DNA from: Chaenocephalus aceratus
Lineage: Eukaryota; Chordata; Actinopteri; Perciformes; Channichthyidae
Direction of reading: 5' to 3'
Length of the DNA: 64,000 nucleotides
Assembly: GCA_023974075.1 (NCBI GenBank)
Contig: JAMFTG010000232.1
Location: forward strand, 62,001-126,000
Position numbers and translations under genes: made by a program. The notes beneath the pieces were generated by a model, which was given only the letters and a program-made list of their open reading frames with translations, made no database searches and was not told the DNA's origin. Positions 46,071 through 56,008 of the stretch are shown piece after piece. Numbering within the stretch: the stretch's first letter is position 1; the number at the start of each line of letters is the position of its first letter.

Positions 46071-46968
46071 ATAAGCATATATTGTAATAATAAATAAAAA
46101 TAAATAATAAATAAATAATAAAATTAATTAACGTGCTTTAACCACCAGGTGTCCCTTTCTATCAGCTGTGCACCGTTATGGTGTAAATACAGCCTATCTA
46201 CCAATTGGATCAAATATAAAAGTCAGCTGAATTAGTGTTGATACTGCAAGGAGACGTATTGTGTGAAAATAAATGTAAGATGTTGTTTAATTGCTTATAT
46301 ATTTATGATCCACGTCACATTTTCAGTTTTGGCTGCAGTTCCTCATGTTTGTCCAGCAGTCTTCTCAGCAGGGCTCTAAAAATAGAGAACTACGGCAGAT
46401 ATGTAGTATTTAATGCAGCCGAGCCGTGTATTACAATGTCGTTATGTGATGACCTTCAAAGAGAAAAGCAAGCACACTCGGAATAAAGTATTATTTTATT
46501 TTTAAAAAACGTTTTCAGATTTCACATCACATAAACACCAAATCCCAGCATGCATTGCGGCTAAACCATCCAATCAGCGAGCTGAGGATCTTGCCTACGT
46601 CTGTTTCCGGTTCCACATCCACACACATCGATTTAATACATTAATGTAGCCTTTGTTTCTGCTAAAAGAGCCGTCGACCAGCTGGGGCAACAAGACATCG
46701 AGTAATCGAGTGTGACTATTAAAAAATAAATCATTATTATATTAATATTGACAATAACAACCGACCGTCGGGGTAGCATTTGCTTGGCATTTCCGGTTAT
46801 TTCTCCACTGGTTAACATGGGTTAACAATACCGTGTAACTGTCACGTTTGAAGGGACGAAATCGTGACATCTTCACGCCTCCCAGCATGGTAAATCGTCA
46901 CATGTTCACGTCTTGGACATGTATACTGGAACTTATTGACATGCATTCATCCGTAACCATGGCACAAG

Positions 46969-48020
46969 CAGTAGCGTGGCGTGGGAAAAAAATTAGGGGA
47001 AGCCAATAATACGTCCTTTCTTTTGGGTCGGGGGTGTGGTGGTCAATGTAATAACGTAACCAGACGAGTGATTACAGCACCCGGTATCATTTTACACACA
47101 TTTGTATCATACAGATGCAGGACTTACACACGCCTGTTATCTAACCGACAGGTCCGCACGCACTCTCCAGCCCAAACTCTAATAAGCATTCATTCACAAA
47201 CTAAATCAGGAGACATTTAACGTTTTACGTCCGATTCGCTCCTTTATTCCTCGATGTACACAGCTCCAGTTTGGGCATCGGCCTGTCATCAGATTGTATT
47301 TGTTGTTGCTGCTGTAGCGGAAGTTTAGTACAATTATGTTACACCATATTTCCACCCTCCATAATTGCACTTGCTTCAGTTGCTTGCTACTTTCTAACGG
47401 CGGTGAGAGTGGTGCAGTGACACTATCTATCTTCTATTGATTAGATTTATGATTAGAAAATTATAAAAGTAGGGTAGACATGTGGATATTATCCGACTGA
47501 ACAAAACGTGCATTTATCTAACAGGTTCGTTTTCCACAGACCTTATTTCGAGCTATTTTCCAAAATCCTATGGAGAAATCCCATTGCTTTTTTGTCGAGG
47601 GAAACCGAGAGCAGCTTACTTCCGGGTTTTAGGACGCGTCACTGCACCACTAAGTTGATTGGATTGTGAGGCAAGGGAAGCCAGCAGCTGGCATGGCCCT
47701 GACTAATCACAGGTTGGCAGGGGCATGACGTGAGCCTCATCTGATTGGTCAATCCCTCCATTGTTTTTCACCAAGGGAAGCCAATTTCGGCTAGCCTCCT
47801 CTCGCAGCAGAGAGTGCAATCTACTGTTTCACCATAACATCTAGAGGGGCGCTGTTTCACTCTTTGTAAAATACTCAATGAGAATGGGGGAGAGACGGGC
47901 CGGCAGAATAATTACCGAAACTAAACGAAGTGTTTTTATTTATTTATTAATATTATAACTACAATGCAAAAAAACAGGGGAAGGCTGGCTTCCCTTGGCC
48001 TCCAGGAGAAAACGCCGCTG
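46969..48020. mobile_element. Non-autonomous hAT-type transposon with perfect 8-bp target duplication
   Basis: The element starts CAGTAGCGTGGCG and ends CGCCGCTG, which inverted reads CAGCGGCG, so the termini are short imperfect inverted repeats of hAT form. GGCACAAG lies on both sides (46,961-46,968 and 48,021-48,028). Inverted GGGAAGCC/GGCTTCCC motifs occur inside. The 1,052 bp encode no recognisable transposase. Confidence 0.78.
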
Positions 48021-48044
48021 GGCACAAGAGCGGCGCACTAACGG

Positions 48045-48230
48045 GCCAGCGAAGTTTTGGAGTGATGTAAAAAAACAGCAGTTCCCTTCGTTCAGAAAGT
48101 AGCGATCTGTGTGCTCAATATGTTTGGATCAACATACAAATGTGAGTCAAGCTTTTCACACATGAACTCAATAACAAGTAGCACTCGCTGCTCCCTGACT
48201 GACAGCACTCTTCACCAATGTCTTACTCGC
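48045..48230 (+). pseudogene. hAT-type transposase C-terminal fragment
   Basis: Translation with one frame change gives FWSDVKKQQFPSFRK, then AICVLNMFGSTYKCESSF and SHMNSI...SLTDSTLHQCL. The FGSTY-CE-FS-MN pattern is the dimerisation region of ZBED/SCAND3-like hAT transposases. About 60 residues remain, and both sides run into other repeats. The 1-kb hAT element above has inserted just upstream of it. Confidence 0.65.
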
Positions 48231-48469
48231 AAGGATCGCGGCCACTCTAGTCAATGGGTGCTATTCCACCAGACGCGCCGCGTTACGGTTCAGAAGCGTC
48301 TCGCCGCTGGGCTCCGCTCGAAATAGGATTGAAGTCTATTTTTCGACGTGACTTAGCCGTAAGGTAATGTCAGGCAGGAAGTGGAACGGTGACAGAATCC
48401 GGCCCACCCCCCAAAACCGGTTCCTTCTCCTCCCCCATCCCTCCTCTGTAATCTTTCCAGTAGGAGAAT

Positions 48470-48555
48470 AAAGGCCAGCGTTCTCCTTCGGTTTACAGGC
48501 ACTGTGTGTAAATTATATAGAATAATTATGATGATGAATGCATTTTTTTTACCAC
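48470..48555 (-). repeat. Inverted copy of 9,440-9,540
   Basis: Reverse-complemented, it matches the AATGCATTCATCATCATAAT to GGAGAACGCTGGC stretch at 9,450-9,530 and 43,260-43,335. It sits inside a GC-rich stretch (48,230-48,930) whose outer parts show weak inverted similarity, perhaps a decayed DNA transposon. Confidence 0.6.
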
Positions 48556-49720
48556 TAAAATACAGCAACCCATCTTTGATTCATGTTGTTTTTAACTGGA
48601 CTATTACAATTATTATTAATTATGTCTGAAGTCTACAACACAACAAAATAGGAAATAACAACAATAAACACGATTTAAACCGACACAAAAATAAACCATT
48701 TAACTACGTAGCCTACTTACTTTCCTGTAGAAGTACAAATGTCCAGGAAATATGCCCAAATCAACAAGAACTGCGAGCCGGCATGCACGACGCTCCGCTT
48801 CCGTAATGCTTCTGAAACGCTCGTGAAACGCGCCCCGGTAGGGTATGACGCCGGAGGAGGCCGGACCAAAACCGCGGCGCAGCCGTAACGTGCTGCAGAC
48901 GGACCCGGTGGAAACTAAGGGTTAGGATTGCATTGACATTCTATGAGCCAAAAATCACTGCTCTTGTTCAAAACTAAAATGTCACTTCTCCCATTGAGAA
49001 AGTCAGCGATGACAAATCACAAATGAGGTGATAGTAAGCACCTAGCTTACTATAGTAGACGTGTAGTATTCATTCATACAACTGTGCACTTTTTTCAGAT
49101 TCCGTTAAATTAATGCTAATTTGTTGTGTTTTTATGCACTTCTTGACGTACCTTTGTTCGATGAACAATGAATAAAAATGGCATGTTTTTCATCGCAGTA
49201 ATATGTGTTGGTTTAAAATGTGTCATGACCCGCTTTTTACAGGCCGCTGAATGTCTGGCCCAGCTGAATTTTGTAGTTATAACATCTGGCCCAACTGAAT
49301 GTGTAATTGAATAGCGCTGACATACAGGATAGCAAAACAGGATGAACAGGACCGGAGAGGCGACAGCCGTCACAGTGTCCCTGAGTGTGGACTCGCAGGA
49401 AGTCACGGCATGATGTCATTTCAGATTTAATAATAGATAGATAGATTTAATACAACGTCAACACCTATATAGTATACATACCTATATAGTATTTCCTGTA
49501 GGATTAAATTGTATTATATGTATTGTATCTGGGTGTTTTGTATAGAAAGAAATGCCTGTAACACCAGCATCTACTAGATTTTAACTCAATTAAAATTGGC
49601 TTGGAAAACGTTTTTTCAGCAAAAAAAGTCAGTGAGTTTTTCTCCTCAGAAGCGTCACAGCCTGACATGTTTTATACGTTTTATAGAAGAGGTGTTACTG
49701 TGTCCTAATGCTGCCATTTC

Positions 49721-49805
49721 TCCTCCTCCTCCTCCTCCTCCTCCTCCTCCTCCTCCTCCTCCTCCTCCTCCTCCTCCTCCTCCTCCTCCTCCTCCTCCTC
49801 CTCTT
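49721..49805. repeat. (CCT)n tract in a polypyrimidine position
   Basis: About 28 CTC units lie immediately upstream of the acceptor CTTCCTCAG of the LRCH exon, acting as its pyrimidine tract. Confidence 0.97.
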
Positions 49806-50756
49806 CCTCAGTGTTCCTGCGGAGCCACAAGAGTCTTGAATCTGTCGACCCTCAGTTCACGATGAGGAGGAAGATGGAGCAGCTGAGAGAAGAGCTTGAG
49901 CTCACACAGCATCTGAGAGACGTGAGAAACTTTAATCATTCATTAATTAGTGGGGGATTACAATTTAAAAAAGGCAGTTTTGACCAATACGTTTATGAAA
50001 TTGGTTGGTGAAATCTGAACACAAATCTAAATTCTGAGAAAAAGTAAAAACGTCTGAACAAATTCAATATTTCAAGAAATTAAAGGCAGAAATAAATAAT
50101 TTTGTAATAAACGTGATGATTCTTAAGCAACTTCGTTGTGTGAGTAAAATCTGTTATCTGAACAAAAGTTTGAACAAAAAAATGATTTCTGAAAAAGTAA
50201 ATTAAAAAAAAATAATAATAATCTGAAATCTTTCAAAAAGTAAATTTGAAGAATGATTAAAAAAAATATGATAGAAAAAAATAATAATTATTTAATCTTA
50301 AGAAAAATCAGAAATCTTAAAAAAGTAAATTCTGAGAAAAAGTCCAAGTTTAGTGGAAAAATCAATTTTCTAGAAAAATAACAGAATCTCTCTGAAATCT
50401 TAAAAAAACTCAGAAACATTTAAAAATCAGATTCTCTATAAAAAGTGTAATCTAAAACCTGATGTCTGTATTTCCTCTCTGATGGACGGAGTGGTGCTCT
50501 GTCATCTGGCTAATCAGATCTGCCCGCGCTCTGTGGGCAGCATCCACGTGCCCTCCCCTGCTGTGGTGAGAGATCAATACTTTATATATAATATATATCA
50601 TACATAATATAGAAGGAAAATAAAAAATATATCAGATTTTTTATTAAAAAAGTATAATATAAAATGTAATATTTGTATTTCCTCCTCGTCTGCAGAATTT
50701 CAGAATCTAAAGGAAAATCAGAAATCTAATAAAGGTACATTTGAAGAAAATGGGCT

Positions 50757-51275
50757 TGATATTACTCCATCTTTAATATAATAAATATCCCCCGTCGTAG
50801 TGAGAGATACATCATATTAATGCATCTTTAATATACTAAATATCCCCCGTCGTAGAGAGAGATACATCATATTAATGCATGTTTAATATAATAAATATCC
50901 TCCGTCGTAGTGAAAGATACATCATATTAATGCATCTTTAATATAATATATATCCCCCGTCGTAGTGAGAGATACATCATATTAATGCAACTTTAATATA
51001 ATATATATCCCCTGTCGTAGTGAGAGATACATCATATTAATGCATCTTTAATATAATAAATATCCCCCGTCGTAGTGAGAGATACATCATATTAATGCAT
51101 CTTTAATATAATAAATATCCCCCGTCGTAGAGAGAGATACATCATATTAATGCATGTTTAATATAATAAATATCCTCCGTCGTAGTGAAAGATACATCAT
51201 ATTAATGCATCTTTAATATAATATATATCCCCGTCGTAGAGAGAGATACATGAAATTAATGCATCTTTAATATAA
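50757..51275. repeat. 55-bp minisatellite in the LRCH intron
   Basis: About nine units of 55 bp contain CCCCCGTCGTAGTGAGAGAT and ATTAATGCATCTTTAATATA. The motif resembles the exon-intron junction at 50,551-50,575 (CCCCTGCTGTGGTGAGAGAT), so the array may have grown from it. Confidence 0.92.
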
Positions 51276-51449
51276 CATACAGTGGAGGAAATAAGTATTT
51301 GAGCCCTTGCAGATTGTGTTTGCCCACTTACAAAGAAATGATCAGTCTATCATTGTAATAGTAGTTCTATTTAACAGTAAGAGAAAGAACATCAAAAAGA
51401 CAATCCAGAAATTGACATTATATAAAAGTTCAAATTGATTTACATTTAA

Positions 51450-52828
51450 AACCCTTTCATGAATTATGAAAACCTCAGTTAGGATGTTTTTACCAAGTGT
51501 TTTTATTGCTCTTGAAAAACAAGATTTTAACTTTTTTTTTTTTTAATCTAGTTTTTTCAAATAGATTTGGATATGTCCACTCAGGTGGACAGTATGCATT
51601 CAGGGTTTGAACTGAAGAGATGTACATTTTGAAAAAATGATAAATTGGCCAATTTGAGGCCCCACGCACAGTTATTTGATGAGTGCTAGTGGAGCCTCTC
51701 AGCGGCGAAACCATGCCGTGCCACCCTAATTGCGCCAGGGGGGGCTCAGATGAGGCCCCCTCCGCAAGGTGTGGCCCCCTCCGCAAGGTGAGGCTACAAT
51801 TTGGTACGGCCCTCGAGGTAATTTATAAACACACGCAAAAAAGAAAAGAAATTAAGAAATCTAGACCGCAAAAAAATTAAACAAGCGATTGCCTGTTTTT
51901 CCTGGCCAAGGTCAGGGTCCTTGAACACAACACAAGCCTAACGTGTCTTCACGTGGTATATGTCTCAACTGACAGGGGTGCAGTTCTGACGGAGAGCACC
52001 AGAACGCCACTCCAGCACTTCAGAAATTGCAGTACCCATAAGGAGCTAGTTATCAAAAAATAAGAGAATAAAGTAAACAGATATAAAATACTATATGACA
52101 GTAAAAAAAAGTTGTTATTAATAAAGAAGAATACAGTTTGAAAGGGGAGTGATTTGTAAAATTCATAAAGAAAAATAAATCTGCTTCCAGTTCTGTTTCA
52201 TATGGGTGTTGAGAGACGTATCCATTGATCTCCTAATGTTGCTCCCAAAGTGCACCAAGTGCTTTTAACTTCAACATTTAAAAACAAATCTTCCCGGGGG
52301 AGGGTTAGGGTTAGGGTTAGGGTTAGGGGGACCCCCCTAGAGGAGGTTAGCTCCCCCCCGCTTAAATCATGTTCACATGGATAGGAAACTAAATACATTT
52401 GCACACATCTTGTGTCCATATCTTTCTGTTTTGGTGGTCACGCCACACCGTGCACGTGCGCACGTGCATGCATGCGCGAGTCATGGTGAGATATCTGGAT
52501 TAAGAGGTTGCTTTTTCTTTGCACAGAATGAAATGAATGGGCTGTGATTTTAGTTTTTTTAAGCAAAGGTCAATCATTTGTACGGCCCTCTGAGGATATT
52601 GTAAAAATTGAAATGGCCCTTGAGAGGAAAAAGGTTGCCCACCCCTGGTGTAGAGACATGTATCATGCACTTCCACTGACTCTCCACTGAGGGGCAGTGC
52701 ATGGGATGATGCAATAGGGTCCTATGTAGTGGCTGATGCTGCAACTATGCAAAAAAAAACAATGCATATACAAGAAAACACCTTTTGAATAGCTGTCCAC
52801 TGTAGTGACCTCTATGCATGAAAGGGTT
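51450..52828. mobile_element. piggyBac-like non-autonomous element
   Basis: TTAA flanks both ends (51,446-51,449 and 52,829-52,832). The termini are inverted AACCCTTTCATG, the form expected of piggyBac. The interior includes a hAT-like end (inverse of GGGGTGGGCAACC near 52,634), a telomere-like tract and G/C-rich direct repeats (CCCCCTCCGCAAGGTG twice near 51,757), so it is itself composite. No transposase was recognised. Confidence 0.6.
52302..52330. repeat. Interstitial telomere-like (GGGTTA)n
   Basis: Four to five units of the vertebrate telomere hexamer, followed by GGGGGACCCCCC. Confidence 0.9.
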
Positions 52829-53962
52829 TTAACTGTGGGAAATAAGTATTTGATCCCCTTGCAACAAACAAGGATGCTGGCTCCCACAGAGCGCTTAAAG
52901 AAGTCCTCTTCCTTTAGGAAATGACTCCTAATACAGCAACAGGTAGAGAGAAAGAGATGGTGAGACACAGGGTGCATCTCACTTCGGTTAAATGGATTCC
53001 TTGCATCCTTCACTTGCGTCGTTTCCCTTTGACTAGTCCCTCCCACCAGGGAAGCAAGGAGAGACGCAAGGAAACCACGAGAAGCAGGGAAATGAGTTCT
53101 AAGAGCAATGGGACGTCATTTCCTCCGGAGCGTCACGTGAAGCGACGTTCGTTTGTGATAACACCGCACAGCTGATCGTCTGACAGCAGCCAGATCAGTG
53201 CATGCCTGCATCGTCCAATCAGTGAGCGATACACAGTAAGGGGGCGGGGCGAGTGTCTGAGGATTCCACCGGAGGATGGTCTGATAGTTCCTCGATCCTC
53301 CGGCAAAAATAAGGCCACTGGGAAGATGCTCAAAAGTAGGCAAGTTAATAAACAAGAGAGGCGATGTTACGATGAAGACGTAGAGCCCAAAAAGACCGTC
53401 TTAAAAATGTAAACAGTCAGAGAAAAGCACTCAGCGGTCCGCAACATTTGAACACAATGTGTGATGCGTGTTATCATTATTTTACAATACAATTATTTTC
53501 TTTGTAAAAACAAGATTTGCTCTTCAAAAAGGTATTTTTCCAAAAATGAAAACTCTTGAAAAAGAGTGGGTCGTCTTACAATCAGGTCAATACGGTCGTG
53601 TATCTTTAATATTTTAGATTGAAACATGTTGATTTGAACAGTGTTTCCTGGTCGTTGCAGCCCAAACTCAGCATGGCTAAGTGTCGGAGAAATGTGGAGA
53701 ACTTTCTGGACGCTTGCAGGAAAATCGGGGTCCCACAGATAAGACATCTCTATAATAACCCCCTCCCTCACTTATATATATAATAATATATAATAACCCC
53801 CTCCCCTCCCTGCTCTCTGAACTGGGGGGCGTCTTCAAGTCGACACAGAATGAGAAATGAGAGATTAATGTTCTTTTAAATCATGCCGGCTGGTGCTACA
53901 GTTGTAAGTATCAGTGTTAGGATTCATCCTTTCAGATAGGAAACACATTTAGTCTCATATTA

Positions 53963-55180
53963 CACTTTCTGGGGATATCACTATTTCTGATGTAAAGATA
54001 GATCCTGCAGAAGTTGCTCGAGATTCATCACATTTGCCACGATTACTGTGCTTATTAAGCTTTTTAAAACATAGGTGGTAAGTTGCCAAAGTGCTTTGTT
54101 TTGAACGTTCATCAGTATTATAATCAAAAAGATAAATATGAACGTTAGTTTTTACTGAAATGATCAAATAAAGTCAACATTTCACAGTCTTTACTGAGCT
54201 GTGTGGAGTTTGTTCAACTTTTAAAAGATGTTTGAATGGTGATATACACAGTGATAGATGTTAAGGACTAACGTTTATAATAAATACATTTGGATTGATT
54301 TTAAGATCTTTAGTTCATACAATCATACGTATTGGGATCATTAGTATTAATGTGGACCGGAGGGAGAGGGTGACGAGCATAATTTTCACTTTCTATTTCA
54401 ATTCCAACTTTGGTCCTGAAGAATATGTTTCTCTGTTGTCCACATTCATAAAGCATAAAACAGCAGCATCAGAGCACGGTGCAGAGTCTCTAGATGAGTT
54501 CACAGTAGTCCCTCGTTCCTATTGAACATCCATGTTGTAGTCCGCTATAGAAAACTATAGTTTCCATAGTTTCCCCACAGCAGCAGACGCACATTCATGA
54601 CGTCCGCTGGCGCATCATAAACACGTCGGATAGTGAAAGTGCAGTCGGATTCTCAAAACACCGCAGTCTCCACTATCCCTTAACCCCGTGACGTTTCACA
54701 CAGAGGTCAAGGGATAGACATTAGGAGCTGATTTTTGGACTATTCGACTGCAACCCAGGATTAGTCCTCAAGCTCTGTGATTGGATGTTGAAGTGGCAGT
54801 GCGCCAAGGTTACCCCGACGTCAAACAGCACTTTGAAACGGAATGAAGCCCATCGACGGCACACTATCCAAAGAACTACACATGTTCTATGGCGCGGCTC
54901 TACTGGGAGTTGTAGTTTTAAAAGACGTTTTCATATTTCCCATAATTAGAAGTTGCCAGTATTAAACTGTGTACAGCCCTGGAGGTGTAGGGGATGGGAA
55001 ACACATTTTATCACATTTAAAAAATATCATCTATAAATGGATGAAAATGGCTTGTGTCCATAATGGGCAGCATTATCATGACAGCTCAGGTCAGAAGAGC
55101 TTTGTTTAACAGCTGGTCTCATGTCTGTGACCCCTCCTGTTGTTCATTGATAAGCCTGAAACATGCACTTGTCAAGGTTC
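53963..55180. other. Non-coding stretch after the LRCH exons
   Basis: The first 80 bases match copy 1 (12,836-12,915). The rest of the stretch has no counterpart in copy 1. A CTACAACTCCCAGT-type motif (minus strand, 54,901-54,918) resembles the ZNF143 binding site in a CpG-containing context. No gene was recognised. Confidence 0.5.
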
Positions 55181-55184
55181 AGGT

Positions 55185-55556
55185 CGATATATGGAGTAAG
55201 TGGGCTTGCATATGGTCCTGCTGTACACTCAATAACTTAGCATGAACTGGCTTTGATATATGGGGTAAGTGGGCTTGCATATGGTCCTGCTGTACACTCA
55301 ATAACTTAGCATGAACTGGCTTTGATATATGGAGTAAGTGGGCTTGCATATGGTCCTGCTGTACACTCAATAACTTAGCATGAACTGGCTTTGATATATG
55401 GAGTAAGTGGGCTTGCATATGGTCCTGCTGTACACTCCATAACTTAGCATGAACTGGCTTTGATATATGGAGTAAGTAGGCTAGCATATGGTCCTGCTGT
55501 ACACTCAATAACTTAGCATGAACTGGCTTTGATATATGGAGTAAGTGGGCTTCCCA
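55185..55556. repeat. 69-bp tandem repeat, about five units
   Basis: Units contain GATATATGGAGTAAGTGGGC, TTGCATATGGTCCTGCTGTA and AACTTAGCATGAACTGGC. The length is a multiple of three, so an antisense open reading (LLHISKPVHAKL...) appears; it is not considered a gene. No counterpart was found in copy 1. Confidence 0.93.
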
Positions 55557-55567
55557 CTTCAGGACTC

Positions 55568-56008
55568 CCACATCTCAATATGGAAGCCCACTTCTCAATA
55601 TTATTAATAATTCCAAAATAATAATAATAATAATAGTTTTTATAACTATTAAATATGCACCCATATTGACTTGGGTCAATTCATAAGTAGCGCTGTGGTG
55701 CAGTGAGCAGTGAAAGCTGGGTAAAAGTTATGTGAATGCAGCAGCAGCAGGCTGTGACACGGTGGTACACAATGATGTGTACACTGGGTCATTCAGAATG
55801 TGCTATTTCTGAATAAATAGCACATTCTGAACATATTTCAAACAGAGATTCCTATTAAAAGTTATCTATATATACCTGTGGGGATTGGGGCGATGTCCCA
55901 CATCTCAATATGGAAGCCCACTTCTCAATATTATTAATAATTCCAAAATAATAATAATAATTGTTATAACTATTATATAGTTATATATGCACCCATATTG
56001 ACTTGGGT
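55568..56008. repeat. 110-bp direct repeat pair with a 17-bp-arm hairpin between
   Basis: CCACATCTCAATATGGAAGC to CCCATATTGACTTGGGTCA occurs at about 55,568-55,680 and 55,896-56,008. Between them 55,792-55,808 and 55,815-55,831 form a perfect inverted repeat with a 6-base loop (CTGAAT). Confidence 0.9.

Larger units (their letters stand above)
51281..52960 (+). mobile_element. Tc1/mariner-like remnant interrupted by a piggyBac-like element
   Basis: The left end CAGTGGAGGAAATAAGTATT is the terminal sequence of a common fish Tc1-like family. A related GTGGGAAATAAGTATTTGAT occurs again at 52,835 in the same orientation, after the inserted piggyBac-like element. No transposase is readable. The right end is not visible. 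Confidence 0.6.
49812..53738 (+). pseudogene. LRCH-family exons (calponin-homology region), decayed
   Basis: Three exons are recognisable. 49,812-49,921 encodes LRSHKSLESVDPQFTMRRKM and onward to LTQHLRD, with acceptor TTCCTCAG and donor GTGAGA. A second ends at 50,565 (SLMDGVVLCHLANQI to IHVPSPAV, donor GTGAGA). A third is 53,661-53,738 (PKLSMAKCRRNVENFLDACR to KIGVPQ, acceptor GTTGCAG). These match the region joining the linker to the CH domain of LRCH1/3/4, membrane-skeleton-linked leucine-rich repeat proteins. Two defects are visible: no acceptor precedes the second exon, whose 5' part appears deleted, and the third exon is followed by ATAAG instead of GTAAG. No LRR exons occur in the window. 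It is probably a broken partial copy, but an edge of a real gene with misread boundaries cannot be excluded. Confidence 0.72.
46380..53962. other. 7.6-kb block present only in copy 2
   Basis: Both edges match adjacent bases in copy 1 (about 12,830). The block holds a hAT-type element, a hAT transposase fragment, LRCH exons, a 55-bp minisatellite and nested Tc1/piggyBac-like elements. Short shared bases at the edges suggest a deletion from copy 1 rather than insertion of a mobile unit, because the block has no terminal repeats of its own. Confidence 0.8.

Noticed and set aside
48230..48930. A defined DNA transposon with TIRs around 48,240 and 48,930
   Set aside because: Inverted similarity is weak and interrupted, and no target duplication was found. 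Only the inverted copy of 9,440-9,540 is supported.
52663..53355. Open readings of 66-127 residues at 52,663-53,355
   Set aside because: No recognisable domain; they overlap on both strands and cover Tc1-like and other repeat sequence.
55179..55571. 130-residue antisense protein with LLHISKPVHAKL repeats
   Set aside because: Created by a 69-bp tandem repeat, a multiple of three.
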